Shown here: piece after piece, positions 48,794-57,409 of the stretch
How the letters are laid out: each line of letters starts with the position of its first letter
Numbering within the stretch: the first letter of the stretch is position 1
DNA from: Pleodorina starrii
Lineage: Eukaryota; Chlorophyta; Chlorophyceae; Chlamydomonadales; Volvocaceae
Direction: 5' to 3'
Assembly (NCBI GenBank): GCA_030267565.1
Contig: BRXU01000001.1
Coordinates: forward strand, 2,604,001-2,668,000
DNA: 64,000 bases
The notes under the pieces: model-generated
The model's input: only the letters and a program-made list of their open reading frames with translations
Database searches by the model: none
Told to the model about the DNA's origin: nothing
Position numbers and translations under genes: made by a program

Positions 48794-48954
48794 GTAGGAT
48801 GCAAGGATTACAAGGGGAACCGATGTTCATATCGGTTGCTAGCCGTACATGCTAGACGGACTGTTCATCCTACCCCAGGGGCACCCACGGAGGGGTGCCG
48901 AAAGCCAACCCTCCAAGGCCCACCAGCACCAAGCCCGCACATCACTCAGAATGG
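48794..48954. repeat. 161-bp structured repeat, copy 1
   Basis: It begins GTAGGATG, which can pair with CATCCTAC at 48866-48873 to close an 80-nt fold. Inside are hairpins AACCGAT/ATCGGTT and CTAGC/GCTAG, the latter with a 7-nt loop. A further hairpin GGCACC/GGTGCC follows the fold. It ends with the cactcagaatgg tail shared with copy 2. Confidence 0.8.
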
Positions 48955-49209
48955 GAAAAAGCAAAAAAGAGAGCCCCAGAAGCACAGGGCCCGCAAGAGG
49001 TCCAGACGCACGAAGAACGAAACCAGACAAACAAGAGAGCGTCCTCAGGACGCCGGCCACCGAGTCGACAGACCGGCACTAATCGCGCCGACAAACCAGA
49101 AACGTGAGAGCAGCCACATAGCAGATCACCTCGCAACACCACGGTGCCGCCGCCGCCGCCCCGACGAAGACAAGCACACACACGGCAAGCAAGGACAAAG
49201 CAAACCCTG

Positions 49210-49371
49210 GTAAGAATGCAAGGATGACAAGGGGAACCGATGTTCATATCGGTTGCTAGCCGTACATGCTAGACGGACTGTTCATCCTACCCCAGGGGCA
49301 CCCACGGAGGGGTGCCGAAAGCCAAGCCTCCAAGGCCCACCAGCACCAAGCCCGCACATCACTCAGAATGG
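49210..49371. repeat. 162-bp structured repeat, copy 2
   Basis: Nearly identical to copy 1 over its whole length. The outer stem is weakened (GTAAGAATG instead of GTAGGATG). It is joined head-to-tail to copy 3. Confidence 0.8.
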
Positions 49372-49519
49372 GTAGGATGCGGAATTTACAAGGGGGACCG
49401 GTTTTCACACCGGTCGCTAGCCGTACATGCTAGACAGACTGTTCATCCTACCCCAGGGGCACTCACAAAGGGGCGCCAAAAGCAAAGCCACTAAGGCCCA
49501 CCAGCACCAAGCCTGCACG
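49372..49519. repeat. Structured repeat, copy 3 (diverged)
   Basis: It shares the GTAGGATG/CATCCTAC outer stem and the CTAGC/GCTAG hairpin with copy 1. In the other hairpin the arms read GACCGGT/ACCGGTC in place of AACCGAT/ATCGGTT. Two base pairs have changed on both sides, so pairing is kept. The downstream GGCACC hairpin is not kept. Confidence 0.75.
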
Positions 49520-49564
49520 ACGCACGAAGCGTGAAAGAGTCAGCCCGTAATGTAGGACATCATT

Positions 49565-49899
49565 TGAGATAGCGAACGCCGTACGGAGACCGTCTTGGGA
49601 GCACATGTCCAAAGCGCGAGCGGGGCCCCTTCCAGGGGCGGGTTTATACAGTCGATGGTTAGAGTGAATCTAACTGTCAGCGTCGATAAGAGTTAGCCAA
49701 GTCTGCACAACAACGGGAGTCTGTCTGAACCCACACTCACGTCATAAGAAACCAACACCTGCCGGAGAGTGAACGTGGAAATGGGGCTTGTGGCCCCGTC
49801 GTCACGTGGTTCGCGCCATGCCCGCCGTGCACGTGACCACGGGTGCCTTCAGGTCTGCCCGGTAGCCACCCGGCAACACACACCAGGCAGACACCCCCC
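49565..49899 (-). repeat. Split direct repeat B2 (335 bp)
   Basis: Matches 50375-50709 at an offset of 810 bp with one visible mismatch (A at 49589 versus T at 50399). It forms the 3' terminus of the element in sense orientation. Confidence 0.9.
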
Positions 49900-50033
49900 G
49901 GCGATCCTAAACCGGTTAACGCACGCTGCACTCGAGCGCCGTTTTAACCCTAGAACACACAAGTACCGTCTAACTTGCGAAAAAACGCCCGAAAATAGAA
50001 GAAAGAAAAAGGGGGAGGGTGGGCGGGAAAAAT

Positions 50034-50371
50034 AACAACGCAGACGAACAGGGCGGGCTGGGGTCGATAAGCGCACCCCCGATCTGCGCCTCTAGGCGCC
50101 AAAACTAAAGGCCCGCCTGCTCGTAACAGGTTCCAGCTGACACCTCAAACAGCGCGGCAACAGTAGAGGAAGGAACCATGCTGCTCTGTCGGCAAAACCG
50201 TCTGCCGCCTGCAGAGCCACCGCTCCGGAACCAGCCGTAGTACGGACGATCCTCCACAAACAGAAAACACCGAAGCAGCCAACCTAACTGCTAAATAGAG
50301 AACGGTCTGCGCCGGCTCTGCACTCCTTCAAACCCAATTTTAGCGTTCGCGTGGCTACCTCTAAAATAAGA
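50034..50371 (-). repeat. Split direct repeat A2 (338 bp)
   Basis: Matches 54991-55328 at an offset of 4957 bp with no mismatch noticed by eye. It adjoins B1 through the ATT core at 50372-50374. Confidence 0.9.
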
Positions 50372-50374
50372 ATT

Positions 50375-50709
50375 TGAGATAGCGAACGCCGTACGGAGTC
50401 CGTCTTGGGAGCACATGTCCAAAGCGCGAGCGGGGCCCCTTCCAGGGGCGGGTTTATACAGTCGATGGTTAGAGTGAATCTAACTGTCAGCGTCGATAAG
50501 AGTTAGCCAAGTCTGCACAACAACGGGAGTCTGTCTGAACCCACACTCACGTCATAAGAAACCAACACCTGCCGGAGAGTGAACGTGGAAATGGGGCTTG
50601 TGGCCCCGTCGTCACGTGGTTCGCGCCATGCCCGCCGTGCACGTGACCACGGGTGCCTTCAGGTCTGCCCGGTAGCCACCCGGCAACACACACCAGGCAG
50701 ACACCCCCC
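50375..50709 (-). repeat. Split direct repeat B1 (335 bp)
   Basis: Internal copy of B2. It ends 13 bp beyond the stop codon of the recombinase ORF (50723). Confidence 0.9.
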
Positions 50710-50722
50710 CACCCAGTCCCGC

Positions 50723-52012
50723 TCACATGCGCGCTACGACCGTCCGCTTAACTGCCACCGCCCGCTGCACATACACCAGCACCGCGCTCGAGCGCCACCG
50801 CCCGTGCTCCTTGATCTCCTCGATGCTGACCCCGGCGTTGGCGGCCGCCGTGGCTCCGCCCCTCCGGAGGCTGTGGGAGGCGACGCGCCGCAGGTCCACT
50901 GCCATGCCCGGCACGTCCGCCTGGAGCCCTTTGAGCAGCGCGCGCAGCTCCACGGAGAACTTGCCCTTCCCCATGCCCATTCCGCTACCGCAACCCCGCC
51001 TCGCCCCCGGGGTGAAGAGCGGCTGCCCGTTCGTCGCCCCTTGCTCCTTCGCCAGACGCAGGTGCCGCTCCACGATGCGCCCCACTGGAACGCCGCTGCC
51101 CGTCAAGCCCGCGAGGTACACCACTGCCCCCACACCCCGCTGGTCCGTCTTGCTTTTCCGGATGGTCAGCTCCACATCCCCGCTCTCAAGCACCCTCACG
51201 TCGCCCAGCGTGAGACCGGCCAGCTCGCTCCGCCTCAGCATGCCGAAGAAACCCACGACCACCCAGCAAGCTGCCTGCGTGTACTCTGGCACTCGGGCCG
51301 GTTCCTGATTCCCCCGCGCCTTAAGCCAACCCACCAGCAGACGCACGACCTCCACTGGCAAAGGGGCCTTGCGACAGGGAGCTGCCGCCCCGTGCCCTCT
51401 CAACGCTTGCCGCAACGTGCGCTTGACGAGTGGGTTCCGGCTCACCAGGTCCTCCACCAGGGCCCCGCGCGACCGCTGCCAATCGGCGAGGGCGCTGATG
51501 GTCCCCGTCACGGTGCCCGGCGCGTACTTCCGAGCTGCCCACGTGATGAACAAGCACACCAGCTGCACGTTGAGGTCGGCCCCCTTAGTGCGTGGGAACG
51601 CCTGCTCCGCCGACCCCTTCACCACCTCCACCACGAACCGAGCGAAACGCCTCCTTGCGGCCTCGTACGTCGCCGCCGAGCCCCGACACACATCGCTGCC
51701 GACCAGCTGCACCCACGCCGCCGTGAGCTCCGCCAATTCGGGGCTGACGCCTTCCCCGGACGCGCCGATCCCAGCCGCCCCCAGCGCACACTCCGAGCAG
51801 CGATACCAGCCGCCCGCGTAGGAGGCGGTCGGCAGCCCGAGACAGGCCCTGTGGGCAGCCCCCGGGCAGGTCTCACAAAGCAAGTCCGCTCCACCGCAAG
51901 TCCGGCCGCACACCACACAGCGGTCCTCGCCGCCAAAGCAAACCTCAGGCGCTGCCCACAGGGAAACCAGCAGGGAGCGGGAGGGCGTCAGTTCAAGCGC
52001 AGCACTAGAAAG
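50723..52012 (-). CDS. DIRS tyrosine recombinase with N-terminal PHD finger
   Basis: The open frame begins after a TGA at 52015-52013 and has no ATG before the conserved domain; the first in-frame GTG is at 51916. It overlaps the end of the RT ORF by about 25 nt in the -1 frame. Codons from 51919 spell a PHD finger: C-x2-C, C-x2-C (LLCETC), H-x2-C (HRAC) and a final W-x2-C-x2-C. The recombinase domain has the active-site Arg in GMLRRSELAG, then HSLRRGGAT, HGRW and the nucleophile Tyr in LVYVQRA, so R-H-R-H/W-Y are all present. The enzyme would recombine the circular cDNA into the genome at the ATT core. Expression may need reinitiation, frameshifting or splicing from the upstream ORF. Confidence 0.88.
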   Translation of the reverse strand, partial: LSSAALELTPSRSLLVSLWAAPEVCFGGEDRCVVCGRTCGGADLLCETCPGAAHRACLGLPTASYAGGWYRCSECALGAAGIGASGEGVSPELAELTAAWVQLVGSDVCRGSAATYEAARRRFARFVVEVVKGSAEQAFPRTKGADLNVQLVCLFITWAARKYAPGTVTGTISALADWQRSRGALVEDLVSRNPLVKRTLRQALRGHGAAAPCRKAPLPVEVVRLLVGWLKARGNQEPARVPEYTQAACWVVVGFFGMLRRSELAGLTLGDVRVLESGDVELTIRKSKTDQRGVGAVVYLAGLTGSGVPVGRIVERHLRLAKEQGATNGQPLFTPGARRGCGSGMGMGKGKFSVELRALLKGLQADVPGMAVDLRRVASHSLRRGGATAAANAGVSIEEIKEHGRWRSSAVLVYVQRAVAVKRTVVARM

Positions 52013-54264
52013 TCATACGGGGCGGGGTCGGCTTCGGCGCCCCAAGGCCAACGACAAAGCTTCCTGCCGGCCTGCAGGGTCCGCACTACCCGGAACAAAC
52101 CGCGGCCCCGTGGGCCCGACACATACCGCCTGTACCAGGGATACGTAGGCCAGTCCGGGACCAGAACCGTGGCCTTCGTCGCACGGTTGAGCTCCCAAGC
52201 GGCCGCTAACACCCCTAACACCTCCCCTACCAGACCTTGCGGCGGGAACGCCCACAGCACCTTGCCCGCCAAACTCCCCTGGGCGCCAATGACCGACTTC
52301 GCGGGGCTAAAGAACTCACTACACCCTGGCTGCCTGTTTAGCCCCAACGCGTCGCAGCAGCAGTCGACACTGGGCTGATATTCGGCGCTCCCCACCAGCT
52401 CCCTAAACACCCCCGGCTTGAGGCGCAGGTTCTGCGCCCGGGCTGCTGCTAGCTGCCTGCTGAGCCGGTCTGCGCGTACATTGTCCACCCCGGCGATGTG
52501 CTCCGCGCGAATTTCAAACTGGTTACTGATCGCTAGAATTGCCAGCTGCTGACTGATGCCGCGGCCGTCCTTGACGCGGGTCGACCCGTGGTTGATGGTG
52601 GCAACCGCCTGCGTATTGTCGCAGCGGATTAGGACGCGCCGTCCCGCCAGGCTTGGCGCCCATGACTGCACTGCGCGGAGGACTGCTGACAACTCTAGCC
52701 AGGCCACATGCAGCTGCTGCTCCCTCGGAGTCCACACGCCCTGGATCTCGGCTGACCCCCACGCCGCGCCGAAGCCCCGACCGCTCGCGTCCGTGAAGAT
52801 GACGGCTCCATCCTGCCCCACAAATTCCCCCCTCACCAAGTCCAGACTGGCTACCGTGCTGCGCTTGACCCCATCCCAAACTGACGAGTCCGAACGCAGC
52901 ACGTCCCACCAAAACCGTAGGTCGCCCGCTGCCTCCGCCGACAACACAAGGGCTGCCGGCGGTGGCTGCGACGGCGAGAAAAGGGCGTCGAAAAGCGCCT
53001 GGAGGAAGGCGCGCCCCCAGCGGCAAGCTTGCGCGATGAAGTTGATGCGCCCCACCACCGATTCCAGATCTGAGCGCTGCACCGGGCCGGCTGCCGCTGC
53101 CCGCAATAGCGTGCTGACCTCCGTGGCATACCGCTGCCGCTTAGCGGGGGAGATCCGCATCTCCATCGCAACGGTATCGAACAGCATGCCCAAGAAGTCG
53201 AGCTGCTGCAGCGGGGCGTCCCGACCGCGGTCCTTGCTGGCCTTCCACTCCAGCCCCAGTTCCGCTCCCAGCTCGTCCATGACCGCAAAAGCCCCCACCA
53301 CGTCGGAATGCGCCGCCCCCAGGATCATAAAATCATCGACGTACGTGAAGAGCTTGACATGCAGCCCACGGCGGTCGCACTCGGTCTGGAAGATGGTCGT
53401 CGCCGCGGCCGTTAGCTCGACGAAGATGGGTGGGCTCTGGCTGGCGCCAAAGGGCAGCGCGACCCAGCGCTGCAGCGCGTCCGAGACGGGGTGGCGGTAG
53501 GCCATATACCGGCGAGCGACTGGGCTGAGCTTGACGTGATGGAAGCCGGATGCCAGGTCCCGTTTGCCAAGGTAACCGTTCCGCGGCAGGTTCTCCAGGA
53601 TGGTCGCCAGGTCGGGCAGGGGGCAGGGCAGGTGCGACATGCAGGCGTTGACACCGGCACCGGAAGGGTCGATGATGGGGCGAAGGTCTCCGTCCGCCTT
53701 GGGCACCACGTGTAGCGGGCAAATCACCGCCGCGAAGTCCTGGACTGATCCGTGCACGGCGGGCTCGTACTGCTCGGTGACGCCGGCTGTCAGCAGAGCG
53801 TCGAAGTGGCGACCAAGCTCCGCGCGGTGAGGGTGGATGGAGGGGTAGTTCCGCAGATGGTAGGAAGGTGCGGGCTCGGTGTGGAACTGCCAGTCGGCGG
53901 CGTTGCGGATGGCTGGGGAGTCAAAGCCGTGTCGCTGCCAGGCCTCCGTGTTGAGCTTGCTACCCGAGGGCCCAAACCACGACCGGACCGGGGGGTCGGG
54001 TTGGTCGCCGGCTGACTGGGCGACTGCAACGACCGATTGCGCAAGGGCGATCACCGCCGCCGCCGCCTTGGCGGCGGCCTCCTCCATCACCTCCGCCAGC
54101 GGGCCTGGCGGGGGCGCCTGACCCGTCCCAAGCGACTCCGCCACTGCCACAGGGCTCGCCACTGTTCGTCGCTGCGATGGCGTGCTGTGGCCTGAGGGAA
54201 AGGCAAAAGGAGACGCCGAGTAAGGCCGTTCCCGCGGGCTCACACCTCCACGCTCAAACGCCAA
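51988..54264 (-). CDS. DIRS reverse transcriptase / RNase H polyprotein
   Basis: A 758-codon open frame. The listed first codon is TTG, an in-frame TAG lies just upstream, and the first ATG is at 54087 (codon 60). The N-terminal 100 residues are Ala/Pro-rich and could be a gag remnant. RT motifs follow: VVPKADGDLRPIIDPSGAG, LGKRDLASGFHHVKLSP, ALPFGASQSPPIF, and the active site TYVDDFMILG near codon 308. RNase H begins with FTDASGRGFGAAW near codon 488 and includes RCDNTQAVATINHG. It copies element RNA to DNA and removes the template. The C-terminal 150 residues after RNase H have no recognised motif. All RT and RNase H catalytic Asp residues I looked for are present, so the ORF appears intact. 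Confidence 0.92.
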   Translation of the reverse strand: MAFERGGVSPRERPYSASPFAFPSGHSTPSQRRTVASPVAVAESLGTGQAPPPGPLAEVMEEAAAKAAAAVIALAQSVVAVAQSAGDQPDPPVRSWFGPSGSKLNTEAWQRHGFDSPAIRNAADWQFHTEPAPSYHLRNYPSIHPHRAELGRHFDALLTAGVTEQYEPAVHGSVQDFAAVICPLHVVPKADGDLRPIIDPSGAGVNACMSHLPCPLPDLATILENLPRNGYLGKRDLASGFHHVKLSPVARRYMAYRHPVSDALQRWVALPFGASQSPPIFVELTAAATTIFQTECDRRGLHVKLFTYVDDFMILGAAHSDVVGAFAVMDELGAELGLEWKASKDRGRDAPLQQLDFLGMLFDTVAMEMRISPAKRQRYATEVSTLLRAAAAGPVQRSDLESVVGRINFIAQACRWGRAFLQALFDALFSPSQPPPAALVLSAEAAGDLRFWWDVLRSDSSVWDGVKRSTVASLDLVRGEFVGQDGAVIFTDASGRGFGAAWGSAEIQGVWTPREQQLHVAWLELSAVLRAVQSWAPSLAGRRVLIRCDNTQAVATINHGSTRVKDGRGISQQLAILAISNQFEIRAEHIAGVDNVRADRLSRQLAAARAQNLRLKPGVFRELVGSAEYQPSVDCCCDALGLNRQPGCSEFFSPAKSVIGAQGSLAGKVLWAFPPQGLVGEVLGVLAAAWELNRATKATVLVPDWPTYPWYRRYVSGPRGRGLFRVVRTLQAGRKLCRWPWGAEADPAPYDFLVLRLN

Positions 54265-54289
54265 GGGAGCCTGCTACTATACTTAACGC

Positions 54290-54720
54290 GCGGAGAAAAC
54301 GCGCGCCTCTAAGCTCACACGCCGAGGAAGCGCGCCTCTATTCTTAACGCGCTGAGAAAGCGCGGTGCGATCTAATCACACCCGGAGAGAGTGCCTCAAG
54401 ATCGCACGTCACGCCGAGGGAGCGTGCCTCTTAGCTCACACGCTGAGGAAGCGCGCCTCTGAGTTCACAACCCCGAGGAGGGACGCCTCTAAGCTCACAC
54501 GCCGAGGAAGCGCGCCTCTAAGTTCACAACCCCGAGGAGGGACGCCTCTAAGCTCACACGCCGAGGAAGCGCGCCTCTAAGTTCACAACCCCGAGGAGGG
54601 ACGCCTCTAAGCTCACACGCCGAGGAAGCGCGCCTCTAAGTTCACAACCCCGAGGAGGGACGCCTCTAAGCTCACACGCCGAGGAAGCGCGCCTCTACGT
54701 TCGCTACCCGAGGAAGGGCC
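54290..54720. repeat. Minisatellite, 59-bp higher-order period, in DIRS leader
   Basis: Units of 29-30 bp alternate between two types (cctctaagctcacacgccga and cctctaagttcacaacccc). ggacgcctct recurs at 54481, 54540, 54599 and 54658, a 59-bp period. It lies between A1 and the RT ORF. Because 59 is not a multiple of three it is unlikely to code. Confidence 0.9.
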
Positions 54721-54888
54721 CCTGACCTCGCTGCCCTAGACAACCAAAGGCTTAGGTCTTACTCACCCGGTGATGTGGCCCTCACACCGGCCAGCATAGG
54801 CGCCGTGCCCGCCCTCTGCGCCACGTCCGCCTGTTGAGACACCGGGGTAGGTACAAGCGCGGCCGCCGCAGGCTTTCGCAGGCGCAGG

Positions 54889-54990
54889 CGAAAAATAACA
54901 ACGCAGACGAACAGGGCGGGCTGGGGTCGATAACTGGGGGGGCGGGCTGGGGACGAACAACTGGGACGAACTGGGGGCGGGCTGGGGACG
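54889..54990. repeat. Partial duplications of the A-repeat edge
   Basis: The words aacaacgcagacgaacaggg and cgggctggggtcgata recur here just outside A1, with shorter ctgggggcgggctggg units between them. This is local slippage or template switching at the repeat border. Confidence 0.8.
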
Positions 54991-55328
54991 AACAACGCAG
55001 ACGAACAGGGCGGGCTGGGGTCGATAAGCGCACCCCCGATCTGCGCCTCTAGGCGCCAAAACTAAAGGCCCGCCTGCTCGTAACAGGTTCCAGCTGACAC
55101 CTCAAACAGCGCGGCAACAGTAGAGGAAGGAACCATGCTGCTCTGTCGGCAAAACCGTCTGCCGCCTGCAGAGCCACCGCTCCGGAACCAGCCGTAGTAC
55201 GGACGATCCTCCACAAACAGAAAACACCGAAGCAGCCAACCTAACTGCTAAATAGAGAACGGTCTGCGCCGGCTCTGCACTCCTTCAAACCCAATTTTAG
55301 CGTTCGCGTGGCTACCTCTAAAATAAGA
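54991..55328 (-). repeat. Split direct repeat A1 (338 bp)
   Basis: Forms the 5' terminus of the element in sense orientation and matches A2. It is followed by the ATT core at 55329-55331 and unique flank actgtacgg. Confidence 0.9.
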
Positions 55329-55331
55329 ATT

Positions 55332-55817
55332 ACTGTACGGCATTGCGTATAACGATTTGACGCATCCCCGCAATTACAACTGCTATGAGGAAGCGTAAAT
55401 GATGTGAAATTCAAATGGGTTGACGTTAAAATTTGCGGATCTCCGATTGCCGGCCGCATGCGTACGATAGGAATGATCCCGTCTGTTTTGCTGTTCCGAT
55501 CACTGTGTAACACCGGCACAGTATTTGAATTGAGTGATCTCATTAACAGTCGATATGGGGGACAAAATGATCCCGTCGGTTTTGAAACACCCACACAATA
55601 TTTGACGAGAGTGATCTTACTGACGTTGATAATAATGGTCGACATCAGAGACGATACTCCTAATCTGCAATGATAGTTCGGCAAGTGAACCGCCCTGCTA
55701 ATGCATCAATGATTTTTCCGAAGTGGCAATAGCAGAGCCATCCACAGCAGGCACTAAGCACTACCGTCCCCGCGGCTGCTCCTTGATTTACGTCATGAAC
55801 GTTGCGACACTGCTACA
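55332..55817. other. Flank with no supported gene
   Basis: About 0.5 kb of lower-GC sequence to the right of the DIRS element. Only short frames are present and no domain was seen. Confidence 0.4.
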
Positions 55818-55925
55818 CGGACGGCCCGGGGGACGGGGGGTGTGGGGGGATGGGGGGCAACAGCCCCCCGCCCCCCACCAGCGGGGGGAAGGGGGTCTGG
55901 GGGAGGGGGGCGGCAGCCCCTCCCC
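55818..55925. repeat. Clustered G/C palindromes
   Basis: Several strong inverted repeats stand in series, for example ggggggcaacagcccccc and gggcggcagcccc, separated by ggggga/tccccc runs. They can form GC hairpins of 6 bp or more. A related word agggcgaagccc occurs at 57141. Similar palindromes spread in volvocine organelle genomes; here the context is nuclear. Confidence 0.75.
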
Positions 55926-56039
55926 CCAGCATGGCCCAACGGCGTTGACACACGGAAACGGATTCTTGCATTTAATGTACTCATACTACGATAACGATCA
56001 TAAAGCATTACGGGCTCCAGGGGCTAAGTTAGCAACACC

Positions 56040-56270
56040 CCATTCTCCCCAGCTGGCGCTGAGCCAGGGCTCTGTCCCCAACGGTGCCACTCTTTAATTC
56101 TTTGACGCCCCATGGTCCCCAGCGCCTCACGGATAGCGTCAGGGCCCCACACTTCAGCCCCGTACGACAGTAACGACCTGATTTGCACGTCAAAGCATCG
56201 CAACATAAGATCGGGGACCCATATCCGATTCCTATGCGGAACTGCTGGCCTCTGAAAGCCGTACATCTCC
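56040..56270 (-). pseudogene. Non-LTR reverse transcriptase fragment
   Basis: The minus frame has LRCFDVQIRSLLSYGAEVWG, the well-known segment after the RT palm in LINE polyproteins (consensus LFDALVRPVLSYGCEVWG). The frame is short and decays on both sides. This segment would sit directly upstream of the VEVQRIFLRRVAG segment found at 48.4 kb, so both may come from one family or one copy. Confidence 0.65.
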
Positions 56271-56499
56271 GATGGTCTCTTGGTCTGGAGCTCTGATCTG
56301 TGAGCTGTGACAGGGCGTTATCTTGGCTGGGGACAGTTTGCATATTAGGCAAGCTGGAATAAAAATGTCATCGCATCCGGAGGACTGGTAGGCAAATCGG
56401 ATCTTAAAGGACAAGGCTACCGTACAGCACCTAGTTCGATTCATGAGCCGATTCGATTACCACCACGTAGCTTTGGTTCAGCATCACCACACAGAAGCT

Positions 56500-56665
56500 A
56501 TATTACGTGATGGCTGTGATGGGCTGTGCAGACCTTCATTACAGGAAGACCGGCCACGACACCAAACCCCGAAAGTACGGGTTTCGATGGGTTCGATTCC
56601 CGGGGAGATCCCCGACATTGTCGGGAGCGGCGAGATTATGGCAAGCTGCTAAGATAAGATGTGGA
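56500..56665 (+). other. tRNA B-box-like segment with hairpins (possible SINE relic)
   Basis: GGTTCGATTCC inside 56580-56605 is a perfect RNA polymerase III B box. A weak A-box-like word (tggctgtgatggg) lies about 75 bp upstream. Hairpins AAACCC/GGGTTT, CGGGG/CCCCG and CCCGAC/GTCGGG surround it. No full tRNA cloverleaf forms, so this is not called a tRNA gene. A CATA microsatellite at 56926-56943 could be an element tail. Confidence 0.35.
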
Positions 56666-57409
56666 GTTGGGCCCCAGTTGATTGGGCAGATGACGCGTTT
56701 GATTGGTGGCAATCGCTGAACCCTCAGTCTCTACGGATGTCGGGTGAACGGATGAGGTGGGGTCCTAGTTGGCAGGACCAACCGTCTTGGACTTGTATGG
56801 CGTTAGACAGTGTGACGGTGGTGGATGGTGCTCTATGTGAACAAACGCGTGGCTGTTAAACAACAGGAGGGCGGTGCCCTCACCCTAGCATGGGCCCAGA
56901 AAGCCCCCACACTGTAACATACATACATAACATACATACAAACCCCGAAAGTACCGTGATACCGCGTTACGGCGGGCTCCAACCTCTGAGGTCGCTTAAC
57001 CCAATTTCCTGGACATTTACCTGGCCGATTCTGCTCTATATGTCATTCCACGAAGAAATTTAATCGCTTGCATGTATCAATTAAACCATTCTGGAAGCCT
57101 GGCAGGTAGGCACGCAGGCAGGCAGGTAGGCTGGCAGGCAAGGGCGAAGCCCCAGCCTGCCCAGAATGTCGACCCGCAACAGCATCACGCAATCGGACCA
57201 AGCTCCCAAGCAATACAAAATACAAAACACTCTGTACCGTCGGAAAGACGCACTCCTCACACGGCTTCACCCAACATTCCAAACTCCAACACCTCAACAA
57301 AAAAGATCGCGTCCTTGACGTAAGCCAAGTCACCACCCAGCGTGTACACTCTGGCGGCACGAACGAACCCGGACCCCGCGAATTAGCGCACCCCCGCGCC
57401 GCCCAAGCA
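56666..57409. other. Intergenic region with short repeats
   Basis: It holds a CATA microsatellite (about 56926-56943), a ggcaggtaggc-type repeat (57100-57140) and no supported gene. The right end should be the 3' UTR of the minus-strand hydrolase gene. Confidence 0.45.

Larger units (their letters stand above)
49562..55331 (-). mobile_element. Full-length DIRS/PAT-like (TOC-type) tyrosine-recombinase retrotransposon
   Basis: In sense (minus) order the element is A1 (55328-54991), a minisatellite leader, the RT/RNase H ORF, the PHD-YR ORF, B1 (50709-50375), A2 (50371-50034), a 134-bp spacer and B2 (49899-49565). This A1-internal-B1A2-B2 order of split direct repeats is the hallmark of PAT-like DIRS elements, to which Chlamydomonas TOC elements belong. 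ATT stands at both outer borders (49562-49564, 55329-55331) and at the A2/B1 joint (50372-50374), with no longer target duplication; this is expected when a tyrosine recombinase inserts a circular copy. The A copies look identical by eye and the B copies differ at one base (49589/50399), so the insertion is recent. No separate gag ORF was found. Confidence 0.9.

Noticed and set aside
48794..48876. tRNA gene reading of the 80-nt fold (7-8 bp acceptor-like stem, 5+7+5 arm, CCA-like end)
   Set aside because: An 11-nt gap separates the T-arm-like hairpin from the 3' acceptor strand, the loop is not TTCRANN, and no A or B box is present. Kept only as a structured repeat.
50579..52378. 599-codon plus-strand ORF
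   Set aside because: It is the antisense shadow of the recombinase and RT ORFs, whose catalytic motifs are clear on the minus strand.
49562..55331. Ordinary LTR retrotransposon or a hammerhead-bearing Penelope element
   Set aside because: There is no integrase or protease, the repeats are split and not simple terminal repeats, and I found no hammerhead core (CTGATGA with GAAA). The tyrosine recombinase settles the class.
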